This document shows positions 50,375 to 60,072 of a stretch of DNA of 64,000 bases, piece by piece. The position numbers and the translations under genes are program-made. A model generated the notes under the pieces. The model saw only the letters and a list, made by a program, of their open reading frames with translations. It had not been told where the DNA came from and did not search any database. Source of the stretch: Halobacteriovorax sp. HLS (GTDB lineage: Bacteria; Bdellovibrionota; Bacteriovoracia; Bacteriovoracales; Bacteriovoracaceae). Numbering within the stretch: position 1 is the first letter of the stretch; the number at the start of each line of letters is the position of its first letter. The DNA lies in NCBI RefSeq assembly GCF_004006665.1, contig NZ_QOCL01000009.1:62001-126000 (forward strand), written 5' to 3'.

Positions 50375-52538
50375 AGTAACTCTTGCTATAGGTGGAATGA
50401 GTTGCGCCAGTTGTGCTCTTTCTATAGAAGCTGAAGTTAAGAAAATTGATGGAGTATTAGAAAGCAGTGTAAATTATGCTACTGAAACTGCCTACTTTGA
50501 AATTTCTGATGATAAATTACTAGATGTTATCAAGTCTAAAGTTCAAAGTTTAGGTTTCTCGACTAGTGATGAACTTCATACGCCTACTGAGAAAACAAGT
50601 GGTGAGAATTATTTAGTAAAGTTCTATATTTCTATTGCTTTGTCTTTACTTCTTTTTTCCCTTGCGATGTGGCCACTCATGGGATGGCCCAATAGGGAGG
50701 TAAATTGGTTTATTCAGCTTGTGCTATGTCTACCAATTTGGGCATGGATTGGACTTAAGTTTCAAAAGTCTTTAGTTCGATTTTTCTTAACTGGTAAGTC
50801 TAATATGAATACGCTTATCGGGCTAGGGACAACTGCTGCATTTGTCTATAGTGCAATAATAACAGTATTTAATGACGCTTCAGTTTCTTTTGGACTTACT
50901 CAAAAGGTCTATTTTGAAGCCGTAGGTTTTATTATTTCTTTTGTTTACCTTGGGAATTATTTTGAAGAAAGGGCAAAGAGGAAGACTAAAGAGGCCCTAA
51001 ATTCATTGTTTAAATTATCCTCTAAGAAAGCTCTAGTAGAAATAGATTCAAAATTTGTTGAAGTGGATATTGATGAGGTTCAAAAAGGTTCTGTCTTGCG
51101 AGTGAAGCCTGGGGAGAAATTTCCTGTTGATGGAAAGATCTTGAGAGGCTCTAGCTTGATAGATGAATCTATGATTACTGGTGAGCCAGTACCATTGTTA
51201 AAAAGTAGCGATGATCTTGTTTATTCTGGAACAATTAATGGAGATAGTGTCATTGAGTATATAGCAACAAAAGTTGGGAAGGATACATTTTTGTCACAAA
51301 TTATTGCTTTTGTTGAACAGGCGCAAGGATCAAGGCCAAAGATTCAACAATTTGCGGATAGGATAAGCTCTATCTTTACACCTGTTGTTATTGCAATATC
51401 AGTATTGACCTTTATTTGCTGGTTTTTCTTAGGTCCTGAACCTTTTTGGGGAAATGCTATTTCAAATATGATTGCTGTACTTGTTATCGCTTGTCCATGT
51501 GCTCTTGGCTTGGCCACTCCTACAGCTGTTGTTGTTGCGACTGGACGAGCTTCCTTAAAAGGAATTCTAATTGGAGGTGGGGAGATCATCGAAAGGTCTG
51601 AAAAAATTGATACTATCATCTTTGACAAAACAGGAACTATAACAGAAGGAAGGCCTTCCGTTGTTGAGGCCCTTTTTAATAATGATGAAGAGACGACATT
51701 GATGGATATTGCCTCTATAGAACAGTTTTCCGAGCATCCTTTATCTAATGCGATTGTAAAGTATTCACAAGATCGAAAGATACCGTTATCTGAGCCAGAT
51801 TCTTTTGAAATAGTTAAAGGAAAAGGGATTATTGCAAGCATTGATGAGCGCGAGTATGTAATTGGTAATAAGTTGCTTCTAGAAGAATCATCTATTGAGT
51901 TTCAGCAAAATTTGACTCCAAATGAAATTGGTAGCTACGTATTTGTTGCTTGTAATGGTGTCCATTGTGCAACTCTTGTTGTCGGAGATAAAATTAAATC
52001 AACTTCTAAGTCGGTTATAGATGAGCTTAAATTTTTAGGTATTGAAACGTGGATGATTACAGGTGATAACGAAATTGTTGCCGAGTATGTAGCAAAAGAG
52101 CTTGGTATAGAACACTTTGTCGCCAATGCACTTCCTCTTGAGAAGTCTTCCTATGTAGAATCTTTGCAAGCAAAGGGAAAGAATGTTGCTATGATAGGTG
52201 ATGGGGTAAACGATGCTCCTGCCTTAGCAAAAGCTAATGTTTCGATGGCAATGGGAACAGGTGCGGATGTTGCGATGAATGCTTCTGATGTAACACTAGT
52301 TAAGGGTGACTTATCTAAAGCAATAGATTTTTTGAAGCTTTCACACGGAACAATGAAAATAATTAAGCAGAACCTTTTTCTTTCTATGGTCTACAACTCA
52401 CTTCTTATTCCAATTGCGGCAGGGGTATTGGTCATATTTGACGGGCCTATGATGCCTCCTGTTCTTGCTAGTATTGCAATGGGATTGAGTAGTATCTCGG
52501 TTGTGAGTAATAGCTTAAGGATTAAAACTATAATTTAG
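50367..52538 (+). CDS. copA: Cu(I)-translocating P-type ATPase CopA
   Basis: 723 residues. An N-terminal HMA domain carries GGMSCASCALSIE. The membrane helices hold the CPC metal motif (ACPCALGLATP), then phospho-acceptor DKTGTITEG, the SEHPLSNAI histidine segment, and GDGVNDAPALAKA. The sequence MGTGADVAMNASDVTLVKGDL is typical of the CopA/CtrA class. It exports Cu(I), perhaps Ag(I), from the cytoplasm. The gene is followed by a leftward small membrane gene. Confidence 0.95.
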   Translation: MSKVTLAIGGMSCASCALSIEAEVKKIDGVLESSVNYATETAYFEISDDKLLDVIKSKVQSLGFSTSDELHTPTEKTSGENYLVKFYISIALSLLLFSLAMWPLMGWPNREVNWFIQLVLCLPIWAWIGLKFQKSLVRFFLTGKSNMNTLIGLGTTAAFVYSAIITVFNDASVSFGLTQKVYFEAVGFIISFVYLGNYFEERAKRKTKEALNSLFKLSSKKALVEIDSKFVEVDIDEVQKGSVLRVKPGEKFPVDGKILRGSSLIDESMITGEPVPLLKSSDDLVYSGTINGDSVIEYIATKVGKDTFLSQIIAFVEQAQGSRPKIQQFADRISSIFTPVVIAISVLTFICWFFLGPEPFWGNAISNMIAVLVIACPCALGLATPTAVVVATGRASLKGILIGGGEIIERSEKIDTIIFDKTGTITEGRPSVVEALFNNDEETTLMDIASIEQFSEHPLSNAIVKYSQDRKIPLSEPDSFEIVKGKGIIASIDEREYVIGNKLLLEESSIEFQQNLTPNEIGSYVFVACNGVHCATLVVGDKIKSTSKSVIDELKFLGIETWMITGDNEIVAEYVAKELGIEHFVANALPLEKSSYVESLQAKGKNVAMIGDGVNDAPALAKANVSMAMGTGADVAMNASDVTLVKGDLSKAIDFLKLSHGTMKIIKQNLFLSMVYNSLLIPIAAGVLVIFDGPMMPPVLASIAMGLSSISVVSNSLRIKTII

Positions 52539-52544
52539 AATTTA

Positions 52545-53069
52545 TCAGTGCACCTCTCTTAGAGAATCTCTAAGAGTTATTGCACTTTTAAATATGACGA
52601 TAGCACTCACTATAGAACCAATCGCCCATAGTGAAGCCATTTTCAAATAAATCTCGACTCCATAGACAAAGAATAAACTAATAAAGATACCTGTTAATGA
52701 AGTGAAGTAGAGAAACCTCGATTGGTATATTTTTTTTATCTCAGTTATGGATAGCAAGAGGCTAGAAAGTATGGCCCCGGCTCCCATGAAAACTGCCCCA
52801 CATAAAATCATACAAATATGAGCACCAAAGGTTCTGTGAAAGTAGTGAAATAGATCATAGTTATTCGTTAAGCTCAATTCAAATTGTGGACAGAAAGTAA
52901 GTGATATAACTCCAAAGAATAATTGTGAAGTGAGGAGTTTAGAATAGATAAGGGCATGAGAAGGATTGAGTTTGGTCGTGATCTGTGTACAAACGTCTTC
53001 TTTTAACTCTCTAGGAGTCTTATCCTTTTCATGGGTAACAAATTTTTTGAAATCGTTATTCGTCTTCAC
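52545..53069 (-). CDS. Small inner-membrane protein, unknown
   Basis: 174 residues with four hydrophobic segments and a hydrophilic N-terminus. It starts at GTG with GGAGA upstream and lies between copA and the cytochrome gene, transcribed opposite to both. It may be linked to copper handling by position only. No family recognised. Confidence 0.55.
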   Translation of the reverse strand: MKTNNDFKKFVTHEKDKTPRELKEDVCTQITTKLNPSHALIYSKLLTSQLFFGVISLTFCPQFELSLTNNYDLFHYFHRTFGAHICMILCGAVFMGAGAILSSLLLSITEIKKIYQSRFLYFTSLTGIFISLFFVYGVEIYLKMASLWAIGSIVSAIVIFKSAITLRDSLREVH

Positions 53070-53114
53070 AGAGTCTCCAATCCGATTATATAATCTTTAC
53101 GATAGAAACCTTTT

Positions 53115-53187
53115 ATTTGTGACATTTAAATATAACTGTTAGTTATTTCAGTAGGTTAGGTTGCTGGACTGTTTTTTTGTCACAAAT
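53115..53187. promoter_or_regulatory. Pair of inverted ATTTGTGAC sites in a divergent promoter
   Basis: ATTTGTGACA occurs at 53115-53124 and its complement TGTCACAAAT at 53178-53187. The 9-base arms share an extended ATTTGTGACAnnnAAA match. They lie between the small membrane gene and the cytochrome gene, one copy near each start. Regulatory sites are a plausible reading. Confidence 0.4.
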
Positions 53188-53227
53188 GATGACTTTCTTT
53201 CGTAATGCAAATATATGAGGAGTTCGT

Positions 53228-53695
53228 GTGAAAGTTATTGGTTTGTTATTCATGTATATTTGCAGTTTCTATCTCTATGCTCATGGTGGCGTAGAGCATG
53301 ACCTTTCAGATATTAAAACTAGCGAGTCTAAAGAGAAGAATAAGCTTATTAATGAGCTCTATGTCAAAAATGTAAAAGCAATTTTTAAAAAAGCGTGTTT
53401 TGATTGTCACTCTTCTCAAACAGTTTATCCAAGTTACTATAATCTTCCCTTAATTAAAGAGTTAATTGATAAGGATATTAAAGATGCTAAGTGGCATTTG
53501 GTTCTAGATGGGGATTATCCATTTCGTGGACATGGAAGTAAGTTAGATGACTTATCGGCCATTGAGCGAAACCTTGATTCTTCAGAAATGCCTCCTCTGA
53601 GGTATCGTATTTTTAACTCTAGCTCCACCCTAAGCAAGTCTGAAGTAGAGACGGTAAGAAAGTGGATTAATCAAGCAAGAGAGATTTTAAAATGA
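53228..53695 (+). CDS. Haem-binding (mono-haem c-type) exported protein
   Basis: A signal peptide (MKVIGLLFMYICSFYLYA) precedes a c-type haem motif CFDCH and a likely distal Met in SSEMPPLRY, the Haem_bd domain pattern. It starts at GTG after GAGGAG. It heads the cus-like operon, overlapping the TolC gene by 4 bases. In copper operons of related bacteria such proteins may accept electrons from copper or sense redox; function here is inferred. Confidence 0.85.
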   Translation: MKVIGLLFMYICSFYLYAHGGVEHDLSDIKTSESKEKNKLINELYVKNVKAIFKKACFDCHSSQTVYPSYYNLPLIKELIDKDIKDAKWHLVLDGDYPFRGHGSKLDDLSAIERNLDSSEMPPLRYRIFNSSSTLSKSEVETVRKWINQAREILK

Positions 53696-54897
53696 AGTTT
53701 TTCCTAGTAGTTACATTCTTATTAATACAGTCAAAGTCCTTTGGACTTAGTTTTGAACAGGCCATTAAAAATATTCAAGAGCATGAAGTAGTCAAAGGGC
53801 TCGAACATCTCTCCGATTCTCTAAACTCTGAATCACGAATGAAGAGCTCTTGGGGGGATCCTATGCTAAAAGTTGCTGCCAAGAACTTTCCTATTGATAC
53901 GCTTAAAAATGATCAGACACCTATGACAGGAGTTGAATTCGGATTTAGTCAAAAAATTGCTATGTCTAATAAATATGGAAATATTAGAGACTCTATAGAA
54001 AATCTGGCGCGGTCTACAAAATTTGATGCAAAAGATAAAGTTCAAGAGTTGTCACGGATGTTTTGGGAAACTCTAATAAATGAAAGAAAAGTAAAAGAGG
54101 AACTCTTCATTTTGAATGAGAATCTTGCATGGAATGGAAAAATCCTTAGTATCAGTAAAAAGCTCTATGTAAATGGAAAAGTTTCACAACAGTCACTACT
54201 TGATATTCAAATTAGAAAGTCTGAAATTGAAAGACAGATCAGTAATAAGAATTTTGAATTAGAACAGATCTCCGAAAGAATAAGCTATCTGATAAATGAT
54301 GATCCCAAAGAGTTAGATAGAAAGAGTATTCCTTGGAGTGTTCTAAGTAGATCGGGGAAAAAAAGAAAGGATTATAAAGAACTTTCTTTACTTGGAAAAG
54401 TTAAGGCCAAGGACTTAGGAGTGAAGATTGCTAAGCAAAACTTCATTCCTGATCTAACATTCTCTGTGGGTTATACGAAGAGGGCCAATATTGATAATAA
54501 TGGAGACTTTATTGGCGCCGCTATTACTTTTCCAATACCATTCTCTGATCAGAAATACGCAAATAGAAATAAAGAAGTCTTTGAAAAATATGCAGTTGAA
54601 AGAAAGTACAATAACTATAAACGTTTAAAAGTTAGAGAGAGTAACCTATTACAAAAAGAGATATCTAAGATTGAAAAAGAGCTTTCTATTTTAAATACAA
54701 AGACTATCGTCTTCGCCACTAACTCTAGGGCCATAACCTCTAAATCATATGGTCATGGGAATGCGACCTATGTTGAGCTCTTGCAAAGTGAGCTACAATT
54801 ACAAAATATCTTGCTCTATAAAGTGATGCTAGAAGCAAAGAAAGATATAGAGAAAACAAATCTGATGTACATTCAAGGGGAAGCACTTAATGAATAA
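53692..54897 (+). CDS. TolC-family outer-membrane efflux protein
   Basis: 401 residues with a signal peptide (FFLVVTFLLIQSKSFG) and coiled-coil helical repeats of TolC/CusC proteins (ISKKLYVNGKVSQQSLLDIQI, KSYGHGNATYVELLQSELQLQNI). It forms the outer channel of the efflux pump with the adaptor and RND genes downstream. Overlaps the cytochrome gene by 4 bases and the adaptor gene by 8. Confidence 0.9.
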   Translation: MKFFLVVTFLLIQSKSFGLSFEQAIKNIQEHEVVKGLEHLSDSLNSESRMKSSWGDPMLKVAAKNFPIDTLKNDQTPMTGVEFGFSQKIAMSNKYGNIRDSIENLARSTKFDAKDKVQELSRMFWETLINERKVKEELFILNENLAWNGKILSISKKLYVNGKVSQQSLLDIQIRKSEIERQISNKNFELEQISERISYLINDDPKELDRKSIPWSVLSRSGKKRKDYKELSLLGKVKAKDLGVKIAKQNFIPDLTFSVGYTKRANIDNNGDFIGAAITFPIPFSDQKYANRNKEVFEKYAVERKYNNYKRLKVRESNLLQKEISKIEKELSILNTKTIVFATNSRAITSKSYGHGNATYVELLQSELQLQNILLYKVMLEAKKDIEKTNLMYIQGEALNE

Positions 54898-56263
54898 ATA
54901 TATTCATCTAACTATTTTACTTCTATCTTTAATTTCCTTTTCTTGCTCTAAAGACTCGTCAACTTCTGTTGAAATAGACAAAAGCGCTAAGAGTGAAATC
55001 TATTACACTTGCTCTATGCATCCTCAAGTCAAAGAGAAAGGACCGGGGAAATGTCCTATATGTCATATGAATCTAACTAAAGTTGAAGTAGAGCAGGGTG
55101 AGCATGATCATCAAAAGGAAGTCGTTCTTAAGAAATTATATCGCTGTGCTAATTTTCCTGATGTCACTAGTGAAGTGGCAGGAGTTTGTCCAATCGATGG
55201 AACAGAGATGATCGCAGAAGATATGGCCCCTATGGTTGAGGATATCATTGCTAAAGTGAAGTTACGTAAGGCCCAAATGAATCACTTCTTTCCAGACTTC
55301 TTTCCTGTTACTCCAATGAAGATGAATAAAAAGATTAGAGTTTTAGGATCAGTCTTACAGTCTGAGGAAAAGGAAAGTAGTATTCCTGCACGAGTAGGCG
55401 GGAGAGTTGAAGAGGTCTTTGTTAAATCAACAGGAAGTCTTGTCCGAAAAGGAGACCCCGTTCTTGTTCTTTACAGTCCTAAACTTATAACTGCGGGTGA
55501 AGAATACTTACTAGCAAAAAAGAGCTTTAAAAAGAATAAGAGTAAAGATTTTAAAGAAATGCTTAAGCAATCTGAGGAAAGACTCCTTCAGTGGGGACTG
55601 AAATCCTCACAATTTGAGAAATGGGCGCAAACAAATACTGTTCCAAGGGAGATTACTATCTATTCTAATGCAACAGGAATAGTAAGAAAGAGAAATGCTT
55701 TTGTAGGAAAGTATTTTAAAGAAGGTCAGAACTTTTTTGAACTCTCTGATTTAGCCGATGTATGGGTTGAGATGGATGTCTATGAACAAGATTCGGCACT
55801 AGTCCATAATGGTCAGAAAGTTGATCTCAGCTTTAATGCGCTACCTGGTGAAACTGTCTCAGGGGTGATTGATTTTGTCAGTCCTGTCTTAGATGATAAA
55901 TCAAGAACTCTAAAAATTAGATCCACCATTAAGAATGAAGCTGGGAATTTAAAACCCGGGATGATTGCTGATGCAGTTTTAAATATTGAAGTCAAAGGAC
56001 TTCCTTTGGTTATTCCTCGCACAGCAGTTATAGATACTGGAAAAAGAAAGGTGGTTTGGGTGAAAACTTCGAAGTCAAGTTTTGTAGCGAAAGTGATAAG
56101 AACTGGCTATGAGTCTGAAGGTTACGTTGAAGTTAAGCATGGACTTATGGAAGGTGAAGAAGTTGTCATTGAGGGAAACTTTCTTCTTGATGCACAAGCA
56201 CAACTCTTTGGTGGATACGAAGATCCAATTAGAGATAGCGGGACTTCTCCCAAAAGCAATTAG
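54890..56263 (+). CDS. cusB: CusB-type periplasmic adaptor with two heavy-metal-binding domains
   Basis: A lipobox-like SFSCSK at the N-terminus suggests a lipoprotein. Residues 35-65 form the first heavy-metal-binding motif (YYTCSMHPQVKEKGPGKCPICHMNLT); a second, degenerate one follows (YRCANFPDVTSEVAGVCPIDGTEM). The remainder is a lipoyl/barrel adaptor. It connects the RND pump with TolC and can deliver Cu(I) or Ag(I). Two such domains in tandem are less common than one. Confidence 0.9.
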   Translation: MNKYIHLTILLLSLISFSCSKDSSTSVEIDKSAKSEIYYTCSMHPQVKEKGPGKCPICHMNLTKVEVEQGEHDHQKEVVLKKLYRCANFPDVTSEVAGVCPIDGTEMIAEDMAPMVEDIIAKVKLRKAQMNHFFPDFFPVTPMKMNKKIRVLGSVLQSEEKESSIPARVGGRVEEVFVKSTGSLVRKGDPVLVLYSPKLITAGEEYLLAKKSFKKNKSKDFKEMLKQSEERLLQWGLKSSQFEKWAQTNTVPREITIYSNATGIVRKRNAFVGKYFKEGQNFFELSDLADVWVEMDVYEQDSALVHNGQKVDLSFNALPGETVSGVIDFVSPVLDDKSRTLKIRSTIKNEAGNLKPGMIADAVLNIEVKGLPLVIPRTAVIDTGKRKVVWVKTSKSSFVAKVIRTGYESEGYVEVKHGLMEGEEVVIEGNFLLDAQAQLFGGYEDPIRDSGTSPKSN

Positions 56264-56271
56264 GATTTAGA

Positions 56272-59200
56272 ATGATTCAAAAACTAATAGAATTATCCAT
56301 TCGAAATAGAGCCATTGTTGTATTTTCTTTCATACTCATTGCTCTATTTTCAGTATTCAGTCTTAAGACTGCTCGTATAGATGCCATTCCTGATATTGGA
56401 GAAAATCAGCAAATCATTTTCACTGATTGGCCAGGTAGATCTCCTAAAGATATTGAAGAGCAGGTTACATATCCTCTTAGTGTCCTTATGCAAGGAGTTC
56501 CCGGTGTAAAGAATATAAGAGGAACTTCTGCTTTTGGATTTTCGATTATTTACGTTATTTTTAAAGATGATATTGATTTTTATTGGAGTAGATCTAGAGT
56601 TCTTGAAAAACTCACTACTGCAAAAGCTTCTTTACCTGAAGGAGTTGTTCCCAATATGGGACCAGACGCAACAGGGCTGGGACAAATTTACTGGTATACA
56701 TTGGAAAATGATCCAGAGTCTAAAAATCCTAAATCTCTATCCGAGCTTAGAACAATTCAAGACTTCTATGTAAAGTACTTGCTTCAAAGTGTTGAAGGTG
56801 TAAGTGAGGTGGCCGGAATTGGTGGCTTCATTAAAGAATACCAAATTGATGTTGATCCAAAGCGATTATTTGCCTATGACATTCACTTCTCAAAGTTAAT
56901 TAGCTCTATTCAAAATAGTAATATTGATGTTGGGGCAGAGGTAGTTGAAGAAGGTGATAGAGAGTATATAGTTCGTGGGAAGGGATTTTTTAAGAGCTTA
57001 GAGGATATAGAAAATGTCGTAATTGCAGTAAAGAATAAGTCTGCCATTCGTGTCAAAGATGTTGCAACAGTTGGGTTAGGACCAAGTTTTAGAAGAGGTG
57101 CCCTAGATAAGAATGGTGTAGAGTCTGTTGGCGGCGTTGTTACTATGCGCTTTGGAGAGAATCCAAAGGAAGTTATTGATAAGGTAAAGAAACAATTAGA
57201 AGTTGTCAGACAGGGTTTACCTAGTGGGGTCAAGCTCGTTTCTTTTTACGATAGAACTGAAGTCATAGAGAGAACTATTGGTACTGTCTATAAAGCACTT
57301 TCTGAAGAAATTATTATTACAATTATTGTGATCCTTCTTTTTCTTCTTCATTTTAAGTCTTCAATTCTTGTCTCTTTGACTCTTCCTTTTGGTGTTGGAA
57401 TAAGCTTTATCTTAATGAAGATTCTTGGGATTGATTCAAATGTAATGAGTTTGTCAGGTCTTGTTATTGCTATTGGATCAATGGTTGATATGGGTATTAT
57501 CATGACTGAGAATGTCTATTCTAACCTAGCTCAAAAAAGCAATCTAAGTAAATCACAGAGAATTAATATAATTATTCATTCAGCAAGGGAGGTAGGCCCA
57601 GCTATCCTTACTGCCGTTGCCACTACAATAGTAACCTTCTTACCAGTCTTTGCCCTAGAGGGAAGTGAAGGTAAGCTCTTCGGTCCTCTGGCATGGGCCA
57701 AGACTTTAGCGATGTTTGGCTCTGTTATCGTTGCAATTATTCTTGTTCCTGCACTTTCTGTGTTCTTTTTAAATGGTAATCTCAAGCCGATTGAGAAAAA
57801 TACAGTTAGTAGAGTGATTGTTAGTAGGTATAAGATTGCTCTGAATTTCTTATTAGATCATAAGAGATTATTCTTCATCTTTCCTACCATTATTCTCTCT
57901 TTAGGAATCTTTTCTTATACACAGTTGGGAAAGGAGTTTATGCCGTCTCTAAATGAGGGGGAAATACTTTATATGCCTGTGACAACTCCTGATGTAAGTA
58001 TGACTAAAGCGCGAGAGTTACTTGCCTATACGGATAAAGAGTTAAAGAAACATCCGTTAGTGAAAGATGCAATTGGCAAGCTCGGTAGGGCCGATTCAGC
58101 AATTGACCCAGCACCTATTGCAATGTTTGAAACAGTCGTAAAGTTAATTCCTGAAGATGAGTGGCCAAGTGGAACTTCCATTAATGACATTATGGAAGAG
58201 TTAGACCAAAAACTTCAAGTTCCGGGACTTGTAAATGCATGGCTCTTTCCAATTGAAAATAGAATTTCAATGATCTCAACTGGCATAAAAACTCAGATCG
58301 GAATAAAGATCTTTGGTAAAGATTTAAAGATACTAGAGAAGCTGGCCGCTGAAGTAGGTAGAGAAGTTGAGTCTGTAGATGGTGCCTATGGAGTATTCGC
58401 AGAGCAAATAACAGGAAAGCCATATATTGAATTCGATATTGATCGCGTATCTGCTAGTCGTTATGCAATTAATACAGGGACAATAAATAAGATACTTCAA
58501 ACCGCTGTGGGTGGAATGACTATTGGACAATTTTATGAAGGTCGCGAAAGATATCCTATTCGAGTTCGTTATAAAAAAGAGCTTCGAGATAGAGTAGATG
58601 AACTTAAAAAAGTTCTTGTCCCTAGTCCATTGGGTCAGCATATACCACTAGAGCAATTAGCAAAAGTTAAAATTGTTACAGGGCCAGCCGCTATTGCATC
58701 TGAAAATGGGATGCTTAGGTCTTTAGTTCTTTTAAATGTAAAAGGAAGAGACTTAATAGGGTTTGTTGAAGAAGCGAAGCAGGTTATTAATAAGAAAATT
58801 GAACTTCCGCCAGGTTACTCGATTGTTTGGGCCGGACAATATGAAAATCAAGTTCGCTCAAATAATCGCTTGATGGTCCTTGTACCAATTGCGCTATTAA
58901 TTAACTTATTTTTAATATTCTTAGGTATTAAGAATCTTAGAAACTCTGCAATCATCTTTAGTGCCGTCCCAATTGCTTTTTCAGGGGGACTAATACTTCT
59001 TTGGGTTGGAGGATTTAATACTTCGGTTGCTGTTTGGGTAGGCTTTATCGCTCTGTTTGGTATCGCTGTAGATGACGGCGTTGTAATGATGACCTATTTG
59101 CAACAGGCCGTTAAATCTAATACTCCTACAAACTGGAGCGAGCTTAAGGAATGTATTATAGAAGCAGGGTCTAGGAGAATTCGTCCTCTAGTTATGACTA

Positions 59201-59397
59201 CAACAACTACTATTGTCGCCCTTTTGCCAATAATGTGGTCAACTAGTACTGGAAGTGAGGTCATGAAACCGATGGCCATACCTACTTTAGGGGGAATGCT
59301 TGTAGAATTAGTAACTTTGTTTATAGTACCAATAGTCTTTTCATATTTTGAATTAAAGAAAATACAATCAATTAAAGGAGAACAATATGCAAATTAA
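56272..59397 (+). CDS. cusA: CusA/CzcA-type heavy-metal efflux RND pump
   Basis: 1041 residues with 12 membrane helices and two large periplasmic loops. Family marks include RIDAIPDIGENQQIIFTDW, a DMGIIMTEN charged motif in TM4 (D and E of the proton relay) and FGIAVDDGVVMMTYL. It exports monovalent or divalent metals from the periplasm using the proton gradient. It follows the adaptor gene by 8 bases and overlaps the DUF3347 gene by 11. The adaptor's metal domains favour Cu/Ag. Confidence 0.95.
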   Translation: MIQKLIELSIRNRAIVVFSFILIALFSVFSLKTARIDAIPDIGENQQIIFTDWPGRSPKDIEEQVTYPLSVLMQGVPGVKNIRGTSAFGFSIIYVIFKDDIDFYWSRSRVLEKLTTAKASLPEGVVPNMGPDATGLGQIYWYTLENDPESKNPKSLSELRTIQDFYVKYLLQSVEGVSEVAGIGGFIKEYQIDVDPKRLFAYDIHFSKLISSIQNSNIDVGAEVVEEGDREYIVRGKGFFKSLEDIENVVIAVKNKSAIRVKDVATVGLGPSFRRGALDKNGVESVGGVVTMRFGENPKEVIDKVKKQLEVVRQGLPSGVKLVSFYDRTEVIERTIGTVYKALSEEIIITIIVILLFLLHFKSSILVSLTLPFGVGISFILMKILGIDSNVMSLSGLVIAIGSMVDMGIIMTENVYSNLAQKSNLSKSQRINIIIHSAREVGPAILTAVATTIVTFLPVFALEGSEGKLFGPLAWAKTLAMFGSVIVAIILVPALSVFFLNGNLKPIEKNTVSRVIVSRYKIALNFLLDHKRLFFIFPTIILSLGIFSYTQLGKEFMPSLNEGEILYMPVTTPDVSMTKARELLAYTDKELKKHPLVKDAIGKLGRADSAIDPAPIAMFETVVKLIPEDEWPSGTSINDIMEELDQKLQVPGLVNAWLFPIENRISMISTGIKTQIGIKIFGKDLKILEKLAAEVGREVESVDGAYGVFAEQITGKPYIEFDIDRVSASRYAINTGTINKILQTAVGGMTIGQFYEGRERYPIRVRYKKELRDRVDELKKVLVPSPLGQHIPLEQLAKVKIVTGPAAIASENGMLRSLVLLNVKGRDLIGFVEEAKQVINKKIELPPGYSIVWAGQYENQVRSNNRLMVLVPIALLINLFLIFLGIKNLRNSAIIFSAVPIAFSGGLILLWVGGFNTSVAVWVGFIALFGIAVDDGVVMMTYLQQAVKSNTPTNWSELKECIIEAGSRRIRPLVMTTTTTIVALLPIMWSTSTGSEVMKPMAIPTLGGMLVELVTLFIVPIVFSYFELKKIQSIKGEQYAN

Positions 59398-59923
59398 ACC
59401 ACTTTCTATCCTCGCAATCCTAGTTGGGTTGAACTTTTCATTATTGGCAATGGAAGATCACGATCATTCTAAAATGAAAGAATCAAAGACTAAGATCACT
59501 AGAAAGGCCTTAGATGAAAGTACAAAAAAGAGTGTCATCAAAGTCTTAGAAATTAATGAAAATTTACATGCCTCATTTTTTAAATATAATCCATCCGAGA
59601 TTGATAAGAATGCTAAGGCATTAAAGATGGCCATTGTTGAAATTAAGAATGACGAGATATCAAAAATATTAAAATTTGCTACAACAAAGATAGATATGAT
59701 TACGGCCGATGCAAAAAGAAAAGACAATAATGATAATTACCATCTTGTTTCGATGGCCCTAATCCATGTGGTTAATTCTTATGATATTGGAGGTAAGTAC
59801 AATGCCTACTCTTGCCCAATGGTTAAAAAGAAGTGGATCCAAGACTCTGATAAGAACGCTAAGGTGAATAATCCTTATGCACCATATATGCCTCATTGCG
59901 GATCGAAAGACTCTAGCTACTAA
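59387..59923 (+). CDS. DUF3347-family exported protein
   Basis: 178 residues with a signal peptide and a His-rich N-terminal part (MEDHDHSKMKES), then the DUF3347 pattern YNAYSCPMVKKKWIQDSDKNAKVNNPYAP and MPHCGS. Members occur beside metal efflux genes and bind copper in the periplasm by a Cys-Met-His motif. Translationally coupled to the cusA gene (11-base overlap). Function inferred. Confidence 0.85.
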   Translation: MQIKPLSILAILVGLNFSLLAMEDHDHSKMKESKTKITRKALDESTKKSVIKVLEINENLHASFFKYNPSEIDKNAKALKMAIVEIKNDEISKILKFATTKIDMITADAKRKDNNDNYHLVSMALIHVVNSYDIGGKYNAYSCPMVKKKWIQDSDKNAKVNNPYAPYMPHCGSKDSSY

Positions 59924-59962
59924 GCTCAAGCGCCTAGGCTGAAATCAGGAAAGCTCCTATTC

Positions 59963-59991
59963 GATGGTCTAGGCCCATCTATTTTTATTTT
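59963..59991 (+). terminator. Terminator after the copper operon
   Basis: GATGG and CCATC form a short stem with a 7-base loop, followed by TATTTTTATTTT, a good U-tract. It closes the operon that starts at 53228. Confidence 0.6.
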
Positions 59992-60072
59992 AACTTCATT
60001 CTCTTTTTTTGTTGGAGTACCACTCTAATAGATATATTCTAGCTTTCAGCATAGTTTTTTCAGGAGGGGTTA

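Noticed and set aside
57576-57785. Long antisense open frames inside cusA and other large genes
   Set aside because: They follow the codon structure of the sense genes, lack ribosome sites and have no recognisable domains.
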